Below, in pieces: positions 8,018-18,475 of a stretch of 64,000 nucleotides of DNA; the stretch's first letter is position 1, and each line of letters begins with the position of its first letter. A program made the position numbers and the translations under genes. The notes beneath the pieces were generated by a model, which saw only the letters and a program-made list of their open reading frames with translations, was not told the origin of the DNA and did no database searches. This DNA comes from Acidobacteriaceae bacterium (GTDB taxonomy: Bacteria; Acidobacteriota; Terriglobia; Terriglobales; Acidobacteriaceae): assembly GCA_003131585.1 (NCBI GenBank), contig PKVW01000010.1:16371-80370 (forward strand), written 5' to 3'.

Positions 8018-10027
8018 TTACTGGCTCGGTTGCACGATCAGGATCATGCCGGGGCGGAGGATGGCCACGTTGCCATTGTTGCGCTTGAGGGCTGCGACGG
8101 TGGTCTTGTAGGTGGTGGCGATTGAGTACAGGGTTTCGCCGGTTTTCACCTTGTGGCGGAGCACGCTGGCCTGCCCGGAAGTATCTTTGTCGAGGTTCTT
8201 CGCCGTCTTGTCAGCGGGAACCTTTGCAGTGGCCGTTTTCGCGATCTTCCGGTTGTGCCCGGTCGATTTAGTGGATTTGGTTGAGGCCGCTTCGCTGTCG
8301 GGCGTAACCGGCAAGTGCAGGGCGAGCACTTTCCTGCCCCGCAGGCTGTCGCCGCGCAGGCCGTTCCAGCGGCGCACCATCTGCGCGGGGAGGCCGAAGT
8401 TCTCGGCTACGGTCTCGACCGTATCTCCCCTGTGGACTTTGTAACGCGTGATCCGGTGCGCGTAAGTGGCAGAATCGCCGAGCGGGTGTTTGCCGGCTGC
8501 CACTGGCAGGATCACTTTAGCCCCGGCTTCGAGTTCTGCGCCATCGAGTGGATTTGCGGCGGCAATCGCCTTGGCCGGGATGCGATAGGAACGCGCCAGC
8601 GAAGCCAGCGTATCGCCGGGCTGAACTTTGTGGTAGCGCCACCACAGCCGCATGTCGTTCGGAACGGCGGCGATGGCGGTCTGATACTGATCTTTCGTCC
8701 CGGCAGGCAGGTGAAGCTGGAATGTGCCTTCTCTGGGCGTGGTCAGCCGCAGCAGGCTGGGATTCAGTTCCTGTAGCCGGGCGGGAGTCGCGTCCACACA
8801 TTCAGCCACCAGGCGCAGATCTACGGGATAGCTGATGGTTACGGCGTCATAGGCAGCCGGCTCGTCCATCGAGACGTCCTCAAAGCCGTACTGCGATAGA
8901 TTCTTGGTCATGATGGTGACGGCCAGGATGATGGGAACGTAGTTGCGGGTTTCCTTGGGAAGAACGTTGCGGCGGTAGAGCTCCCAGAAGTCAGCGTAAC
9001 CGGTGCGCCGGACCGCCGCCTGCACGGTGCCGGGGCCGGAGTTATAGGCGGCCATGGCGAGATACCAGTCGCCGAATTGGGCATAGAGATCTTTCAGGTG
9101 GCGGGCGGCGGCGCGAGTGGACTTTTCGGGATCCTGGCGATCATCCACCCACAGGCTGCGCTGCAGGCCATAACCCCGGGCGCGGCTGCCCATGAACTGC
9201 CAGATGCCGCGAGCGCCGGCGCGAGAAACGGCCAGAGGATGAAACCCCGACTCGGCCTGCGCCAGATAAATCAGATCCTGCGGGACGCCTTCTTGCTTGA
9301 GAATCGAAACCATCATGTCGTGGTAGCGGCCGGAGCGGGCGAAAGCGCGCTCGAACGTGCCGCGTCCACGATTGGAAAAGTAGCTGATGTAGCCGGCGAC
9401 CTGGTCGGTCATCATCAGCGGCAGATCGGAGTGGGTCGACTTGATCTCAGCCTGTGCCTTGGCCCTCACTTTGGGGTCGGCGGCCGGCGTGATGCCATTG
9501 GTTTCGTCGATGGGCGCGGGCTCGAACTTCTGCTCTTCGGAGTCGGGCGCTAAACCACCCAGATCCAAGTGGTTGACGCCTTCCACGATACGGTCAAATT
9601 CATTCTCCAGGCGGTCGTCGGAGCGGATATCGAGGTTGCTTTCCAGCAACGCGTTAAAGGCGTTGTCGAAATCCTGCTTGGCGGCGTCAGTCTGGCCTGC
9701 CTTGTAGGCGTCCAATCCTGCCTGATAATCCTTTTCCACCCGGACGATGAGATCACCCGCCGGATCGGAGGCCGGTGGTGTGGTTGGAGTCTGCGGCTTC
9801 TCCTCCGGCGGTGCTGGAGCTTCGATCTGCGATTGGTTTGGAGTGGCAGCCTGTAATGGCGCGGGCTGCGTGTGCTGCGGAGCCGGTGCGGGCGCGGCGG
9901 ATGTCAAAGCCGGGGCGCTTCGGGCAGGCAGCAAAGAGACCGGCTTTTGCGCCGTCTGACAGGAGGAGCCAGCGAGGGCGATGGCGGCAAGTGTCGCGAT
10001 CCCCACTTGGAGTTTGGCAACTCGCAT
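8018..10027 (-). CDS. mltD: Membrane-bound lytic murein transglycosylase D-like, SLT domain plus LysM repeats
   Basis: AQAESGFHPLAVSRAGARGIWQFMGSRARGYG; C-terminal LysM motifs (YKVHRGDTVETVAENF, HKVKTGETLYSIATTY). Confidence 0.9.
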   Translation of the reverse strand: MRVAKLQVGIATLAAIALAGSSCQTAQKPVSLLPARSAPALTSAAPAPAPQHTQPAPLQAATPNQSQIEAPAPPEEKPQTPTTPPASDPAGDLIVRVEKDYQAGLDAYKAGQTDAAKQDFDNAFNALLESNLDIRSDDRLENEFDRIVEGVNHLDLGGLAPDSEEQKFEPAPIDETNGITPAADPKVRAKAQAEIKSTHSDLPLMMTDQVAGYISYFSNRGRGTFERAFARSGRYHDMMVSILKQEGVPQDLIYLAQAESGFHPLAVSRAGARGIWQFMGSRARGYGLQRSLWVDDRQDPEKSTRAAARHLKDLYAQFGDWYLAMAAYNSGPGTVQAAVRRTGYADFWELYRRNVLPKETRNYVPIILAVTIMTKNLSQYGFEDVSMDEPAAYDAVTISYPVDLRLVAECVDATPARLQELNPSLLRLTTPREGTFQLHLPAGTKDQYQTAIAAVPNDMRLWWRYHKVQPGDTLASLARSYRIPAKAIAAANPLDGAELEAGAKVILPVAAGKHPLGDSATYAHRITRYKVHRGDTVETVAENFGLPAQMVRRWNGLRGDSLRGRKVLALHLPVTPDSEAASTKSTKSTGHNRKIAKTATAKVPADKTAKNLDKDTSGQASVLRHKVKTGETLYSIATTYKTTVAALKRNNGNVAILRPGMILIVQPSQ

Positions 10028-10253
10028 ATTTCTCTATGAGATACGGATTGCTCCCTGGTGTTAAAGCCCGGTGAATTCTATCAAAAATCGTACCCCGTGG
10101 TTGGCCTCGGGTCAACGCCGAACCGGAAACCCAGCCGTTACTTTCGGCACCGGACCGAATGGTTACCCGTAGTCTCAACTGCTCAGACGGCAGAAGCCGG
10201 GCAAAGGTTTGAAAGAGGACTCCCGGCCTCCGGCCCACTCGATGGAGCCGGGG

Positions 10254-10691
10254 TCAGACGCGCCAGTAGTCGGGACGCCAGGTTTGGATCGCCTTTTTGA
10301 TGTCCGCCCGTGACAGCTTTTCCAAGAGCGCCCGCTCGGCCAGTTTCGGTACTTCCGCATCCGAGGCGAAGCGCAGCCCGATGAGCTGGTCTTCGGTCAA
10401 TTCCGGAATGCGCGAGCGCAACGGCTCGGGCAAAAGCGAAGTCAGCCGCAGCCGCTCTTCCAGGCGAATCACGCGGTCCTGCACTCGCAGCGCGTACAGG
10501 CGAATCTTGAAGATTGCAACGGTTCCTGCGGCAATGAGAACGAAGTGCCACCCGGAATGCAGACTGGGGCGCATCAGGAACAAAACGATGGCAGCGACGG
10601 TGGAAAGCGCGAAAATCGGAACGAGGAAGAAGTGGAACAGCGGATCAACGCGCGCGTGGTTCGCGAAAGTCTGTGGTTTCTTTTCGGCCAT
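10254..10691 (-). CDS. DUF6526-like membrane protein
   Basis: MAEKKPQTFANHARVDPLFHFFLVP...KAIQTWRPDYWRV. Confidence 0.7.
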   Translation of the reverse strand: MAEKKPQTFANHARVDPLFHFFLVPIFALSTVAAIVLFLMRPSLHSGWHFVLIAAGTVAIFKIRLYALRVQDRVIRLEERLRLTSLLPEPLRSRIPELTEDQLIGLRFASDAEVPKLAERALLEKLSRADIKKAIQTWRPDYWRV

Positions 10692-10857
10692 AACGAAGGG
10701 CTCCTTGCAGCGGACGTGCAAGTGTAGCAGAGGCCGGGGATGATTCTCGATTGTTGAGTATCGAACGGGAGAGAAGAAAAATCCGTTTGCCTGGGACGCC
10801 AGGCCTTGGAATTGCGGACCCGAATCTTTTCCACGGAGAGAGGAATCCAAGGCAAGC

Positions 10858-11826
10858 ATGAAAGCCATTCAAGTCAAGCAAGCTGGCGGACCGGAAGCGA
10901 TGGAGTTGGTTGAGTTGCCGGTCCCGCAGCCGAAGCCGAATGAGGCGGTGGTGAAGCTCGCTGCCTCGGGCGTGAACTTTATTGATGTCTACTTCCGCGA
11001 GGGGCGGTACAAAGCCCCGCTGCCGTTTGTTCTGGGACAGGAGGGCGCGGGCGTGGTGACCGCGGTGGGCGCGGAGGCGAAGCAGGTGAAGTTGGGAGAT
11101 CTCGTGGCTTGGACTGGGCTGCTGGGTTCTTATGCGGAGTATGCCGCGGTGCCGGCTGAGCGGCTGGTACCGATTCCGCACAGCGTGAGCGAGCAGCAGG
11201 CCGCGGCTGCGATGCTGCAAGGCATGACGGCACATTACCTGTCGCACGATACGTATCCGTTGAAGAAAGGCGAGACGGCGCTGATTCATGCCGCGGCCGG
11301 TGGCGTGGGACTGCTCCTGGTGCAGATGGCGCACAACATCGGCGCACGCGTAATCGCCACGGTTTCCACCGAGGAGAAGGCCAAGCTGGCGCGCGGGGCG
11401 GGCGCGGATGAAGTAATCCTCTACACGCAAGCCGACTTCGAGGCTGAAACCAAACGGCTCACCGGCGGCAAGGGAGTGGATGTCGTTTACGACTCGGTGG
11501 GCAAGACAACATTCGAGAAAGGACTAACTGTTCTGCGGCCGCGCGGAACGATGGTACTGTTTGGCGGGTCGAGCGGCGCGGTGCCGCCGTTTGATCTGGT
11601 GGCGTTGTCACAAAAGGGATCGCTTTACGTGACCCGCCCCACGCTGGCGCACTATACTGCTACGCGCGAGGAGTTAGTTGCTAGATCGAGCGCCGTTTTT
11701 AGCATGATCACCGCCGGGAAGCTCAAGTTGCGCATCGAGCATGTGTATCCGCTGGCCGAGGCGCAGCGCGCTCATCGGGATTTGGAAGGACGGAAGACGA
11801 CAGGAAAGCTGCTGTTGATTCCGTAA
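10858..11826 (+). CDS. qor: NADPH:quinone oxidoreductase (zinc-independent MDR)
   Basis: VNFIDVYFREGRYKAPLPFVLGQEGAGVV; HAAAGGVGLLLVQMA. Confidence 0.94.
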   Translation: MKAIQVKQAGGPEAMELVELPVPQPKPNEAVVKLAASGVNFIDVYFREGRYKAPLPFVLGQEGAGVVTAVGAEAKQVKLGDLVAWTGLLGSYAEYAAVPAERLVPIPHSVSEQQAAAAMLQGMTAHYLSHDTYPLKKGETALIHAAAGGVGLLLVQMAHNIGARVIATVSTEEKAKLARGAGADEVILYTQADFEAETKRLTGGKGVDVVYDSVGKTTFEKGLTVLRPRGTMVLFGGSSGAVPPFDLVALSQKGSLYVTRPTLAHYTATREELVARSSAVFSMITAGKLKLRIEHVYPLAEAQRAHRDLEGRKTTGKLLLIP

Positions 11827-11842
11827 GGCGGCGCGGCCCGCG

Positions 11843-12121
11843 TCATTCGTAATCTTTGTCGCTTCGCATGTCGTCGATCCAGGCCTTTATCCCCTCTTCT
11901 CCGCCGGGGAACGGGCCTGCAATTCCAATGAATTTTTCGAAGGGGTTGACTCCCGTGGGGGCAGGCCGAATCACGGTACGGCCCTCCTCTACGACAAACT
12001 CGACGCGGTCGCCGGGTTTCAGCCCAAGGTGCTTGCGAATCTCTTGCGGAACCGTAAGGCTGCCCTTGCTGCTGAGGGTGCTGAAGTGAGTCTTATCCAA
12101 GATACTGTGAGGATATCTCAC
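11843..12121 (-). CDS. AbrB/MazE/SpoVT-type DNA-binding protein
   Basis: STLSSKGSLTVPQEIRKHLGLKPGDRVEFVVEEGRTVI. Confidence 0.88.
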   Translation of the reverse strand: MRYPHSILDKTHFSTLSSKGSLTVPQEIRKHLGLKPGDRVEFVVEEGRTVIRPAPTGVNPFEKFIGIAGPFPGGEEGIKAWIDDMRSDKDYE

Positions 12122-12148
12122 TTCACCAACGCCTGCATGAGAGTTAGC

Positions 12149-12823
12149 TCATCGCCGACGAGAATAGTGCCGTGCGTATTCCGGCGCGGTCTGGCCCGGC
12201 AACAGCCGCGCATCGTCGATCGGCTCCCCCGTCTTCATTTCCAACGGCACCACTCCCGCCCACGTAGGGAACGAATAATCCTCTTCATCGTCGACGACCG
12301 GTCCTTGGCGGACCTTGGCTGAAAATTCTTCAATCGGCAGGCGCAGAATAGACGTTGCCTTGAGTTCGCGTTCGTTGGGCTGGCGCGAATCGGCCCAGCG
12401 GCCGGGAAGGATGTGCTCGGAAAGAAGGCGCAAGGCTTCGATCTTTTCTTCCGGATCATCCACCAGAGTCGCCTTGCCCAGCACAACCACCGAGCGGTAA
12501 TTCATCGAGTGATTGAAAATGGAGCGGGCGAGCACGAGCCCGTCAAGCAACGTAACCGTGATGCAGACGGGGACGCTTTCTTTCAAGCTTCGCAGCATGC
12601 GGCTGGCGGCGGAGCCGTGAATATAGAGGCAGTCGTCTTTGCGTCCGTAAGACGTGGGAATGACGAAGGGTTGGCCGTCGGCGACGAAGCCGACGTGGCA
12701 CAGGAAGCCTTCGTCGAGAATGCGGTACACCGCCTCACGATCATACACGGCGCGATCGGCTTCCCGGATCAGACGGGTCCGCGGCGTCGGCGTATAGGGC
12801 TGAGACATATCTTGGAACATGGG
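12149..12823 (-). CDS. Pyridoxamine 5'-phosphate oxidase family (FMN-binding) protein
   Basis: DEGFLCHVGFVADGQPFVIPTSYGRKDDCLYIHGSAASRML. Confidence 0.88.
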   Translation of the reverse strand, partial: PMFQDMSQPYTPTPRTRLIREADRAVYDREAVYRILDEGFLCHVGFVADGQPFVIPTSYGRKDDCLYIHGSAASRMLRSLKESVPVCITVTLLDGLVLARSIFNHSMNYRSVVVLGKATLVDDPEEKIEALRLLSEHILPGRWADSRQPNERELKATSILRLPIEEFSAKVRQGPVVDDEEDYSFPTWAGVVPLEMKTGEPIDDARLLPGQTAPEYARHYSRRR

Positions 12824-12988
12824 GAACGAACTCCGGGCAAGCGCCAAGGATGGGTGAAGGGAAAGTGTAACACCCGCGCTTCGGGCCGCGGCTTTCGGGC
12901 TTCGCCAACAATACAACTGAGTCTGGTCTCCGTGGTTCGCGGAATCCAGATCACGGAATCGAGACGATCGCCGATCGAGCGCAGAAAC

Positions 12989-15900
12989 TCACCAGTTGAA
13001 CTTCAGGGCAAACTGAAATTGCCGCGGATCATACGCGGCGGTGGCCTGGCCGGCATTGCTAATAAGCTGGTTGACGGCGGCCACGTTGAAGCGGTTCGCG
13101 ATATTGAACGTATCGGCGATCAGTTCCATGTTGTAGCGTTCGCCGAAATAGATGCGCTTGGCAACGCGCATATCGTTGAAAATGATCCAGGGCATGAGGC
13201 CGGCGTTGCGGCCCATGTTGCCGTCGAGTAACAGCAGGGCATTGGGAGAAGCCAACTGAGCTGCGCTTATATCGGCGAAGCAGGGCTCCTGCAAGAAGCC
13301 AGTGGGTGAAACTTTTGCGGGGTATGTCGAGTACCCACATCCGTTGGTGGGCGTGCCGGACGGCACGATGTTAGGCCGGCCACCGCTGGTGACGAACTGA
13401 AAGTTATCGCTGCCGCCGGTGGTGAGATTAAACGGCCGCCCGGAGGCCACTTCGATGATGGGGGCAAGGGTCCAGTCGCTGAAAAACCTGCTGGCAAAAC
13501 CGCTGCCGGCCAAATGGCCGCTCTGGTAAACCGCGCTGAATACGAAGCGATGGCGCTGGTCAAAAAGCGAGTTGGATCTTTCCAACGCCGGATAGAAACT
13601 ATCCTGGGGCGCGAGCGGCGCTTCCAGGTCGGTGGAATCGTCAATGGCGTGTGACCAGGTATAGGACGCCAGAAATTCGTAGTGGCGGTTGAAGCGCTTG
13701 CGCAGGTTGGCGCTGAAGCCATGATAAACGGAGCTCCCGTTCGAGTAGTTGGCATCCATGTCGCTAAAGGGGATGCAGTTGGTTAGTCCGGACACCGCGG
13801 GGTTGCAACCGGCATTGAGCCCTGTGGCCTGCAGATCGGCCAGCGCTAAAGGAACGCAGGGAGTGAACGGGCCGCCGGCCAGGGAGGGATTGAGCCCCGA
13901 GGGGCGGAAAAAGCTGACCAGCGCGGAGGGAACGAAGAACGGAAGCTTCGATCCCGGGATCGGGTTCACTCCGCAACTGGCTACGGAAAGTGGATTCGTC
14001 GTGGGTGTTGCGGCGCCGGCGGCTATCGCGGCCTGCCAATTTTGCACCAGCAGGTCACCCCGCACGGGATTGGCATTAATAGGCCGATTCAAGTGGCGTC
14101 CGCCGTTGAAGTTATAGGCCAGGTTCAGAGAGAAGCCGCCGCCGAAATCGCGCTCTACGGAGAAATTGGCTTGTTGGGCATAGGCGTAGACGAAGTTCTT
14201 GGCCTGCGGGTATCCATACGGCTGCTGAATGAGAGGGAATCCCGTGGTAGGCGACAAATAGCCCTGGTTGAGGAACGGCGAATTAGGGAAACATGGGTCG
14301 AAGCGTTGCGGATTGGTCTCACCTGCGCAAGCCGACGACGGTGTAGAGGTGCTCTGGTAGCCCAGTGCCGCCGCCAGTCCCGGAGGCAGGCAACCGGCGT
14401 TTCCTAAAATGCCCTGGAAGAGATTGGTGGAGGTAATGTCCAGCGGATCGTCCGGGGTGGAACCGGGGGTGCCACAGGGGTTCGCGGTTCCGAAGAACAA
14501 CAACTGGCCGCTGCTGGAGCCATCGGAGGCATCGCCCAGAAAGTAGAGGCCGAGCAGCGGGTGATCGTAGAACATTCCATAGGAGGCGCGGACCACCGTC
14601 TTGCCGTCGCCCTTCGGATCCCAAGCCACGCCGATGCGAGGCTGGAAGTTGTTGGTGTCGGTCTGAATTCCTTTCTGCAAGCCGAGCGCATTGTACCCGG
14701 CCAGAGCCAATCCAGTGGGCGCCTTCAGTTGCGGCGGGACCTCCACGTCGTAACGAACCCCGTAGTTCAGCGTGAGGTTTGGGCTCATTCTCCACGAGTC
14801 TTGCCAGAACACGCCGAGGGCCTTGTTCGTGAACGAATCTTTCGGATTGCCGATGCCTTGAGTGGAAGCTTCCGGGATTCCCAGACCATAGGCCTGAACG
14901 GAAGTGAAACCGGGAAGGCCGGGGACCCCGGCTGAGAGCGGAGAGAAGCTGTACACGCCGCCATAGTTAACGGTGAAGGTGGCCTTCAGCGGGATGTAAT
15001 TGAAGTCCACGCCGAACTTGGTGTTGTGACGGCCCTTGGTCCAGGAGAAGTTGTCAGTGAATTGGTAGCGTTGTTCGGTGCGCTGAATGTAGGAGTAGGG
15101 TTCCCGGCCAAAGTAGGCCACGCCCGTGACGTCTACTCCTATGTCGGAGCCATCCGGTGTCGCTGTGTTGTAGAAATACGAGAGGCCCCGGCGGGCATAT
15201 TGGAAGCGGAACTCATTGACCCGGTTGTTACCGATGGTCCACGTGTCCTGAAACACGCCGGCGACATCGCGATAGGTCTGCTCGGACGTTCGCGAATAGG
15301 CGTTCTGCCCAAATACCTGGTTTTCGCCGTTGACCTCGATTCCGGTAACAGTGCTCGGACTTACATTGGCGCGCAGCGTCAGGCGATTGTTTGGGTTGAT
15401 GTTGTGATCAAGACGCAACGAGTAGAGACTGGTTCCTTCGAACACCGGAAAGTTGCCCTCTTGCGATGCCAGACTCTGATAGGCGGGGGTTACGGGACAC
15501 GGCGGAGCCTGGCAACTCGAGAAAAAGCCGGGCAACCCTCCCATGCCCACTGGCCATACACCGTTCACCGCCATGCCGGAGGACGCCCCGAGGGCCGCGA
15601 CATAGCCCGGCAAAGCAGCGGCGTAGGCGCCTTCTTGCCCAGCGCTCAGGTTCTGGAGAAACGGAGCCTGGGTTAGTTTGTCCACCATGATCGTCCCAAA
15701 GTGAAGAGGAAACGTACCGGCACCCGCTCCCCCGGGGCCGCTGCCGATGTCGGTGCCGGTGTTGAAAGGCACCAAATCGAAGGGTGTCGCTCCCGTGCCA
15801 ATGCTGGAGAATCCGGTCTCGTGCCGCCGGGTAATCTCGTAAGAAAAATAGTAATAAGTCTTGTCCTTCTTGATCGGACCGCCGAAGGCGGCGCCTGCCT

Positions 15901-16744
15901 GTACCCGCGTGTAGGCTGGCTTGGAACACGGGGGATTGGGGCAGACCGCGAACGGGTTCACCGCCTGAAAATTGCGGTTCCGTAAATAGCCGTAGACGTC
16001 GCCGTGAAAATCATTCGATCCCGAGCGCGTGATGATGTTGACCACTCCGCCGGCGGCGCGGCCATATTCCGCGCTGTAATTGTTGGTGATGATCTGGAAT
16101 TCCTGCACGGCTTCCTGGGAAACGGTGGAGCGTACACCGTTCACAGAGTTGTCGGTGGCGTCGGCGCCATCCACGTTCACCAGGTTCGAGCGCCCGCGCT
16201 GCCCGCTGATGTTGAGGCCGGAAGTGGGAGCGGCGCCAGTGTTCGGCGCGTTGTCGCGGACCACCTGAGAATCCGTCAGCGTGAAATTGATGTAGTTGCG
16301 GCCGTTGATCGGCAGATTGTCGATGCGGCGCTGCCCAATCGTATCCGTGGTCGAGGTGCGCGAGGTCTCTACCAATTCCGCTTGAGAACTGACCTCCACC
16401 ACTTCCCTTCCCGCGGCGATCGCCAGCGCGACCGGAAGCTCCACCAGTCCGCCGACGGTGATGCTCACATCCTTGGCTTCGGCCTTGCCGAAGCCCGGCG
16501 CCTCCACAGTGACGGTATAGGTGCCCGGCGGCAGCAGCCGAGCGCTGTAGCCGCCCTGGCCGTCGCCGGTTGCGGTGCGTTCCAGACCCTTGGCAACATC
16601 GCCTACGGTGACCGTGGCGTTGGTCACAAGGCTGCCCTTGGGATCCTTCACGGTTACGTGCAGGTCGCCCGTTGCGGCGCCGCCTTGCCCGAAGGCGATG
16701 GAGGAAAGCAACAGGACGAACAGTGAGATCGAGAAAGTTTTCAC
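12989..16744 (-). CDS. TonB-dependent receptor with N-terminal carboxypeptidase-regulatory domain (Oar-like)
   Basis: Signal peptide VKTFSISLFVLLLSSIAFG, regulatory-like fold, plug (GRNYINFTLTDSQ...) and beta-barrel ending FALKFNW; ORF track start 16876 reads through tandem repeats. Confidence 0.9.
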   Translation of the reverse strand: MKTFSISLFVLLLSSIAFGQGGAATGDLHVTVKDPKGSLVTNATVTVGDVAKGLERTATGDGQGGYSARLLPPGTYTVTVEAPGFGKAEAKDVSITVGGLVELPVALAIAAGREVVEVSSQAELVETSRTSTTDTIGQRRIDNLPINGRNYINFTLTDSQVVRDNAPNTGAAPTSGLNISGQRGRSNLVNVDGADATDNSVNGVRSTVSQEAVQEFQIITNNYSAEYGRAAGGVVNIITRSGSNDFHGDVYGYLRNRNFQAVNPFAVCPNPPCSKPAYTRVQAGAAFGGPIKKDKTYYYFSYEITRRHETGFSSIGTGATPFDLVPFNTGTDIGSGPGGAGAGTFPLHFGTIMVDKLTQAPFLQNLSAGQEGAYAAALPGYVAALGASSGMAVNGVWPVGMGGLPGFFSSCQAPPCPVTPAYQSLASQEGNFPVFEGTSLYSLRLDHNINPNNRLTLRANVSPSTVTGIEVNGENQVFGQNAYSRTSEQTYRDVAGVFQDTWTIGNNRVNEFRFQYARRGLSYFYNTATPDGSDIGVDVTGVAYFGREPYSYIQRTEQRYQFTDNFSWTKGRHNTKFGVDFNYIPLKATFTVNYGGVYSFSPLSAGVPGLPGFTSVQAYGLGIPEASTQGIGNPKDSFTNKALGVFWQDSWRMSPNLTLNYGVRYDVEVPPQLKAPTGLALAGYNALGLQKGIQTDTNNFQPRIGVAWDPKGDGKTVVRASYGMFYDHPLLGLYFLGDASDGSSSGQLLFFGTANPCGTPGSTPDDPLDITSTNLFQGILGNAGCLPPGLAAALGYQSTSTPSSACAGETNPQRFDPCFPNSPFLNQGYLSPTTGFPLIQQPYGYPQAKNFVYAYAQQANFSVERDFGGGFSLNLAYNFNGGRHLNRPINANPVRGDLLVQNWQAAIAAGAATPTTNPLSVASCGVNPIPGSKLPFFVPSALVSFFRPSGLNPSLAGGPFTPCVPLALADLQATGLNAGCNPAVSGLTNCIPFSDMDANYSNGSSVYHGFSANLRKRFNRHYEFLASYTWSHAIDDSTDLEAPLAPQDSFYPALERSNSLFDQRHRFVFSAVYQSGHLAGSGFASRFFSDWTLAPIIEVASGRPFNLTTGGSDNFQFVTSGGRPNIVPSGTPTNGCGYSTYPAKVSPTGFLQEPCFADISAAQLASPNALLLLDGNMGRNAGLMPWIIFNDMRVAKRIYFGERYNMELIADTFNIANRFNVAAVNQLISNAGQATAAYDPRQFQFALKFNW

Positions 16745-16750
16745 GTTGCG

Positions 16751-16810
16751 GATCTTTGTACTTCGGATCGTTGTACCGAGGATCTTTGTGCTGCAGATCA
16801 TAGAGTCTCC
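16751..16810. repeat. 15-bp tandem repeat (about 4 units) just upstream of the TonB receptor start
   Basis: gatctttgtacttcg / gatcgttgtaccgag / gatctttgtgctgca / gatcatagagtctcc. Confidence 0.7.
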
Positions 16811-16940
16811 CTTGAGTCCGCCCACTCGAAAGTGGCGGCAGAAACAACTCCAATGGCGGTTGGCCGAAATACGCACACGATTCCGGGGGTTGGCACGTTC
16901 CCGCTGGTTTTTACACCAGAACGGGTAACGAAAACAAGGT

Positions 16941-16985
16941 GGGAATGATCAAGACAGGGATGATCAAGGCAGGAATGATCAGGGT
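16941..16985. repeat. 15-bp tandem repeat (3 units)
   Basis: gggaatgatcaagac / agggatgatcaaggc / aggaatgatcagggt. Confidence 0.75.
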
Positions 16986-17079
16986 AATGCGCAAGCCAGC
17001 CCGTTTCAAATGAGGCACGGCGACGCCGGGAGAGGACAAGGCAAAGACACCGCCGCAGGGTCCGTCATCCACGTCACAC

Positions 17080-17622
17080 CTAGGGTAGCGCGGACAGACG
17101 AACCGGGACGGCGGGATTCTGCAATCGGCCCAGCAGCATGGCTGCACCGCTCAGTTGTTCGTAACGGTCCACCACCCGCACGGCGGCGAACCCGGAGTTG
17201 GGCCAGGCCAATGCCAGGTAAATCCGCGCCAGCGCCACGGTGGTGTTGCGGCGGAGCAGCAGCGCGTCGTTCACCAGTTGCTGCGCGGCTCCAGCAATGC
17301 GCGCGTCGCCGCTGGCGAGGGCGGCTTCGCCCACGCGCACCAGCGCAGTGGCGTTTCGTCCCGCTACCTGGACATAGGCGGCCATAGCGCGCAAGCGCTC
17401 ACGACGGACCAAGCGGAACTGAGCCGGCGGCAAGCGGCGCCGCAGGTAGTCGTCCTCGGCAGGATTAATCAAATTGCGGAACGCTTCGAGGTCGATCGGG
17501 CGGATCGCGACGGCCAACCCGGCGCTGCCCCTGGAAGCTTGCAGGCTTTGCGATACAGCCAGGCGCAAAATAATGCCCAGCGCAAGTACGGCGGCGATGA
17601 CGATGACAATGGCCAGATTCAT
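17080..17622 (-). CDS. Hypothetical membrane-anchored protein
   Basis: MNLAIVIVIAAVLALGIILRLAV...; adjoins 17619 gene. Confidence 0.65.
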   Translation of the reverse strand: MNLAIVIVIAAVLALGIILRLAVSQSLQASRGSAGLAVAIRPIDLEAFRNLINPAEDDYLRRRLPPAQFRLVRRERLRAMAAYVQVAGRNATALVRVGEAALASGDARIAGAAQQLVNDALLLRRNTTVALARIYLALAWPNSGFAAVRVVDRYEQLSGAAMLLGRLQNPAVPVRLSALP

Positions 17623-18431
17623 GGTTGTAGCAGACGCTCCAGTTCCCGGTTCCAGATTGCCAGATTATTCTCGGGCAACGAAACCGCAGACTGAGTGGCA
17701 CTCTTCTGGGGGACAAGAAGGTAGTAAAACCAAATTAGGACGCAGAGATGATAGGTGGAGTTGTTCAGGAAATCGACAAGGTGGCCACCGTCAATCCAGC
17801 GTCCGCTCGCTATAACAGCCCAAGTACCCATGTGCTCGCAAAACAAGATGCCAAATCCCATGGCAATTCCGAAGGCTCGATGATTCCAGGTCAACTTAAA
17901 GTGTGCGGCGAACAGAAATAAGAACAGAATCAGCCCACCCTCGACCACGTAAATGCTCTGCAGGAGAATATGGGAGCGGTAAGTCCAAATGTATTGCCAA
18001 GGTTCCATCTGGACATAGGCCGCAGCTAGAACGGCAATCAACACGAGAGCGGCACCGGAGCCGCTAATCAGCCGGCTACCCACCTTGGCGAGGGTCGCCC
18101 GGTGGCTGAGCAGATGAGAAAACAATTCCCCAATCACTCCGAGCTTGAGGGCTCCTTCAACGATCAAGCCGGCGTAGAACGCCAGCCACCACGTCCTCAC
18201 GGTAACCGAGGGGAGAATGTCCATCCCGTAAAGCGTGAATTCCTCAATTGCTTCGAAGATTGCGTAAGCAAAGAAAACCGGAAAGAGCTTATGAAGTCCG
18301 CGCCGCCAGAGCAGTATGGCGAGCGCTGCCTGCAGAAGGTGCGGCCCGAGCCAGAGATAGTGCCAGAGAAATGAGTGCGGCTGCAGCATGACGTAGTTGA
18401 GCACTATACCGCGACTTGCTGCAGGCGGCAA
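17619..18431 (-). CDS. Polytopic membrane protein
   Basis: Several hydrophobic helices; 4-bp overlap with 17080..17622. Confidence 0.7.
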   Translation of the reverse strand: MPPAASRGIVLNYVMLQPHSFLWHYLWLGPHLLQAALAILLWRRGLHKLFPVFFAYAIFEAIEEFTLYGMDILPSVTVRTWWLAFYAGLIVEGALKLGVIGELFSHLLSHRATLAKVGSRLISGSGAALVLIAVLAAAYVQMEPWQYIWTYRSHILLQSIYVVEGGLILFLFLFAAHFKLTWNHRAFGIAMGFGILFCEHMGTWAVIASGRWIDGGHLVDFLNNSTYHLCVLIWFYYLLVPQKSATQSAVSLPENNLAIWNRELERLLQP

Positions 18432-18475
18432 GATTCACGCTAATCGTGTTCGTTTTTCGTAATGCGACCGTAAGA

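Noticed and set aside
11843-12121. AbrB-type protein as half of a toxin-antitoxin pair
   Set aside because: No PIN or MazF-like ORF is adjacent on either side; reported only as a regulator.
16751-16985. Tandem 15-bp tracts as a CRISPR array
   Set aside because: Units are contiguous with no spacers, and there are no cas genes in the window.
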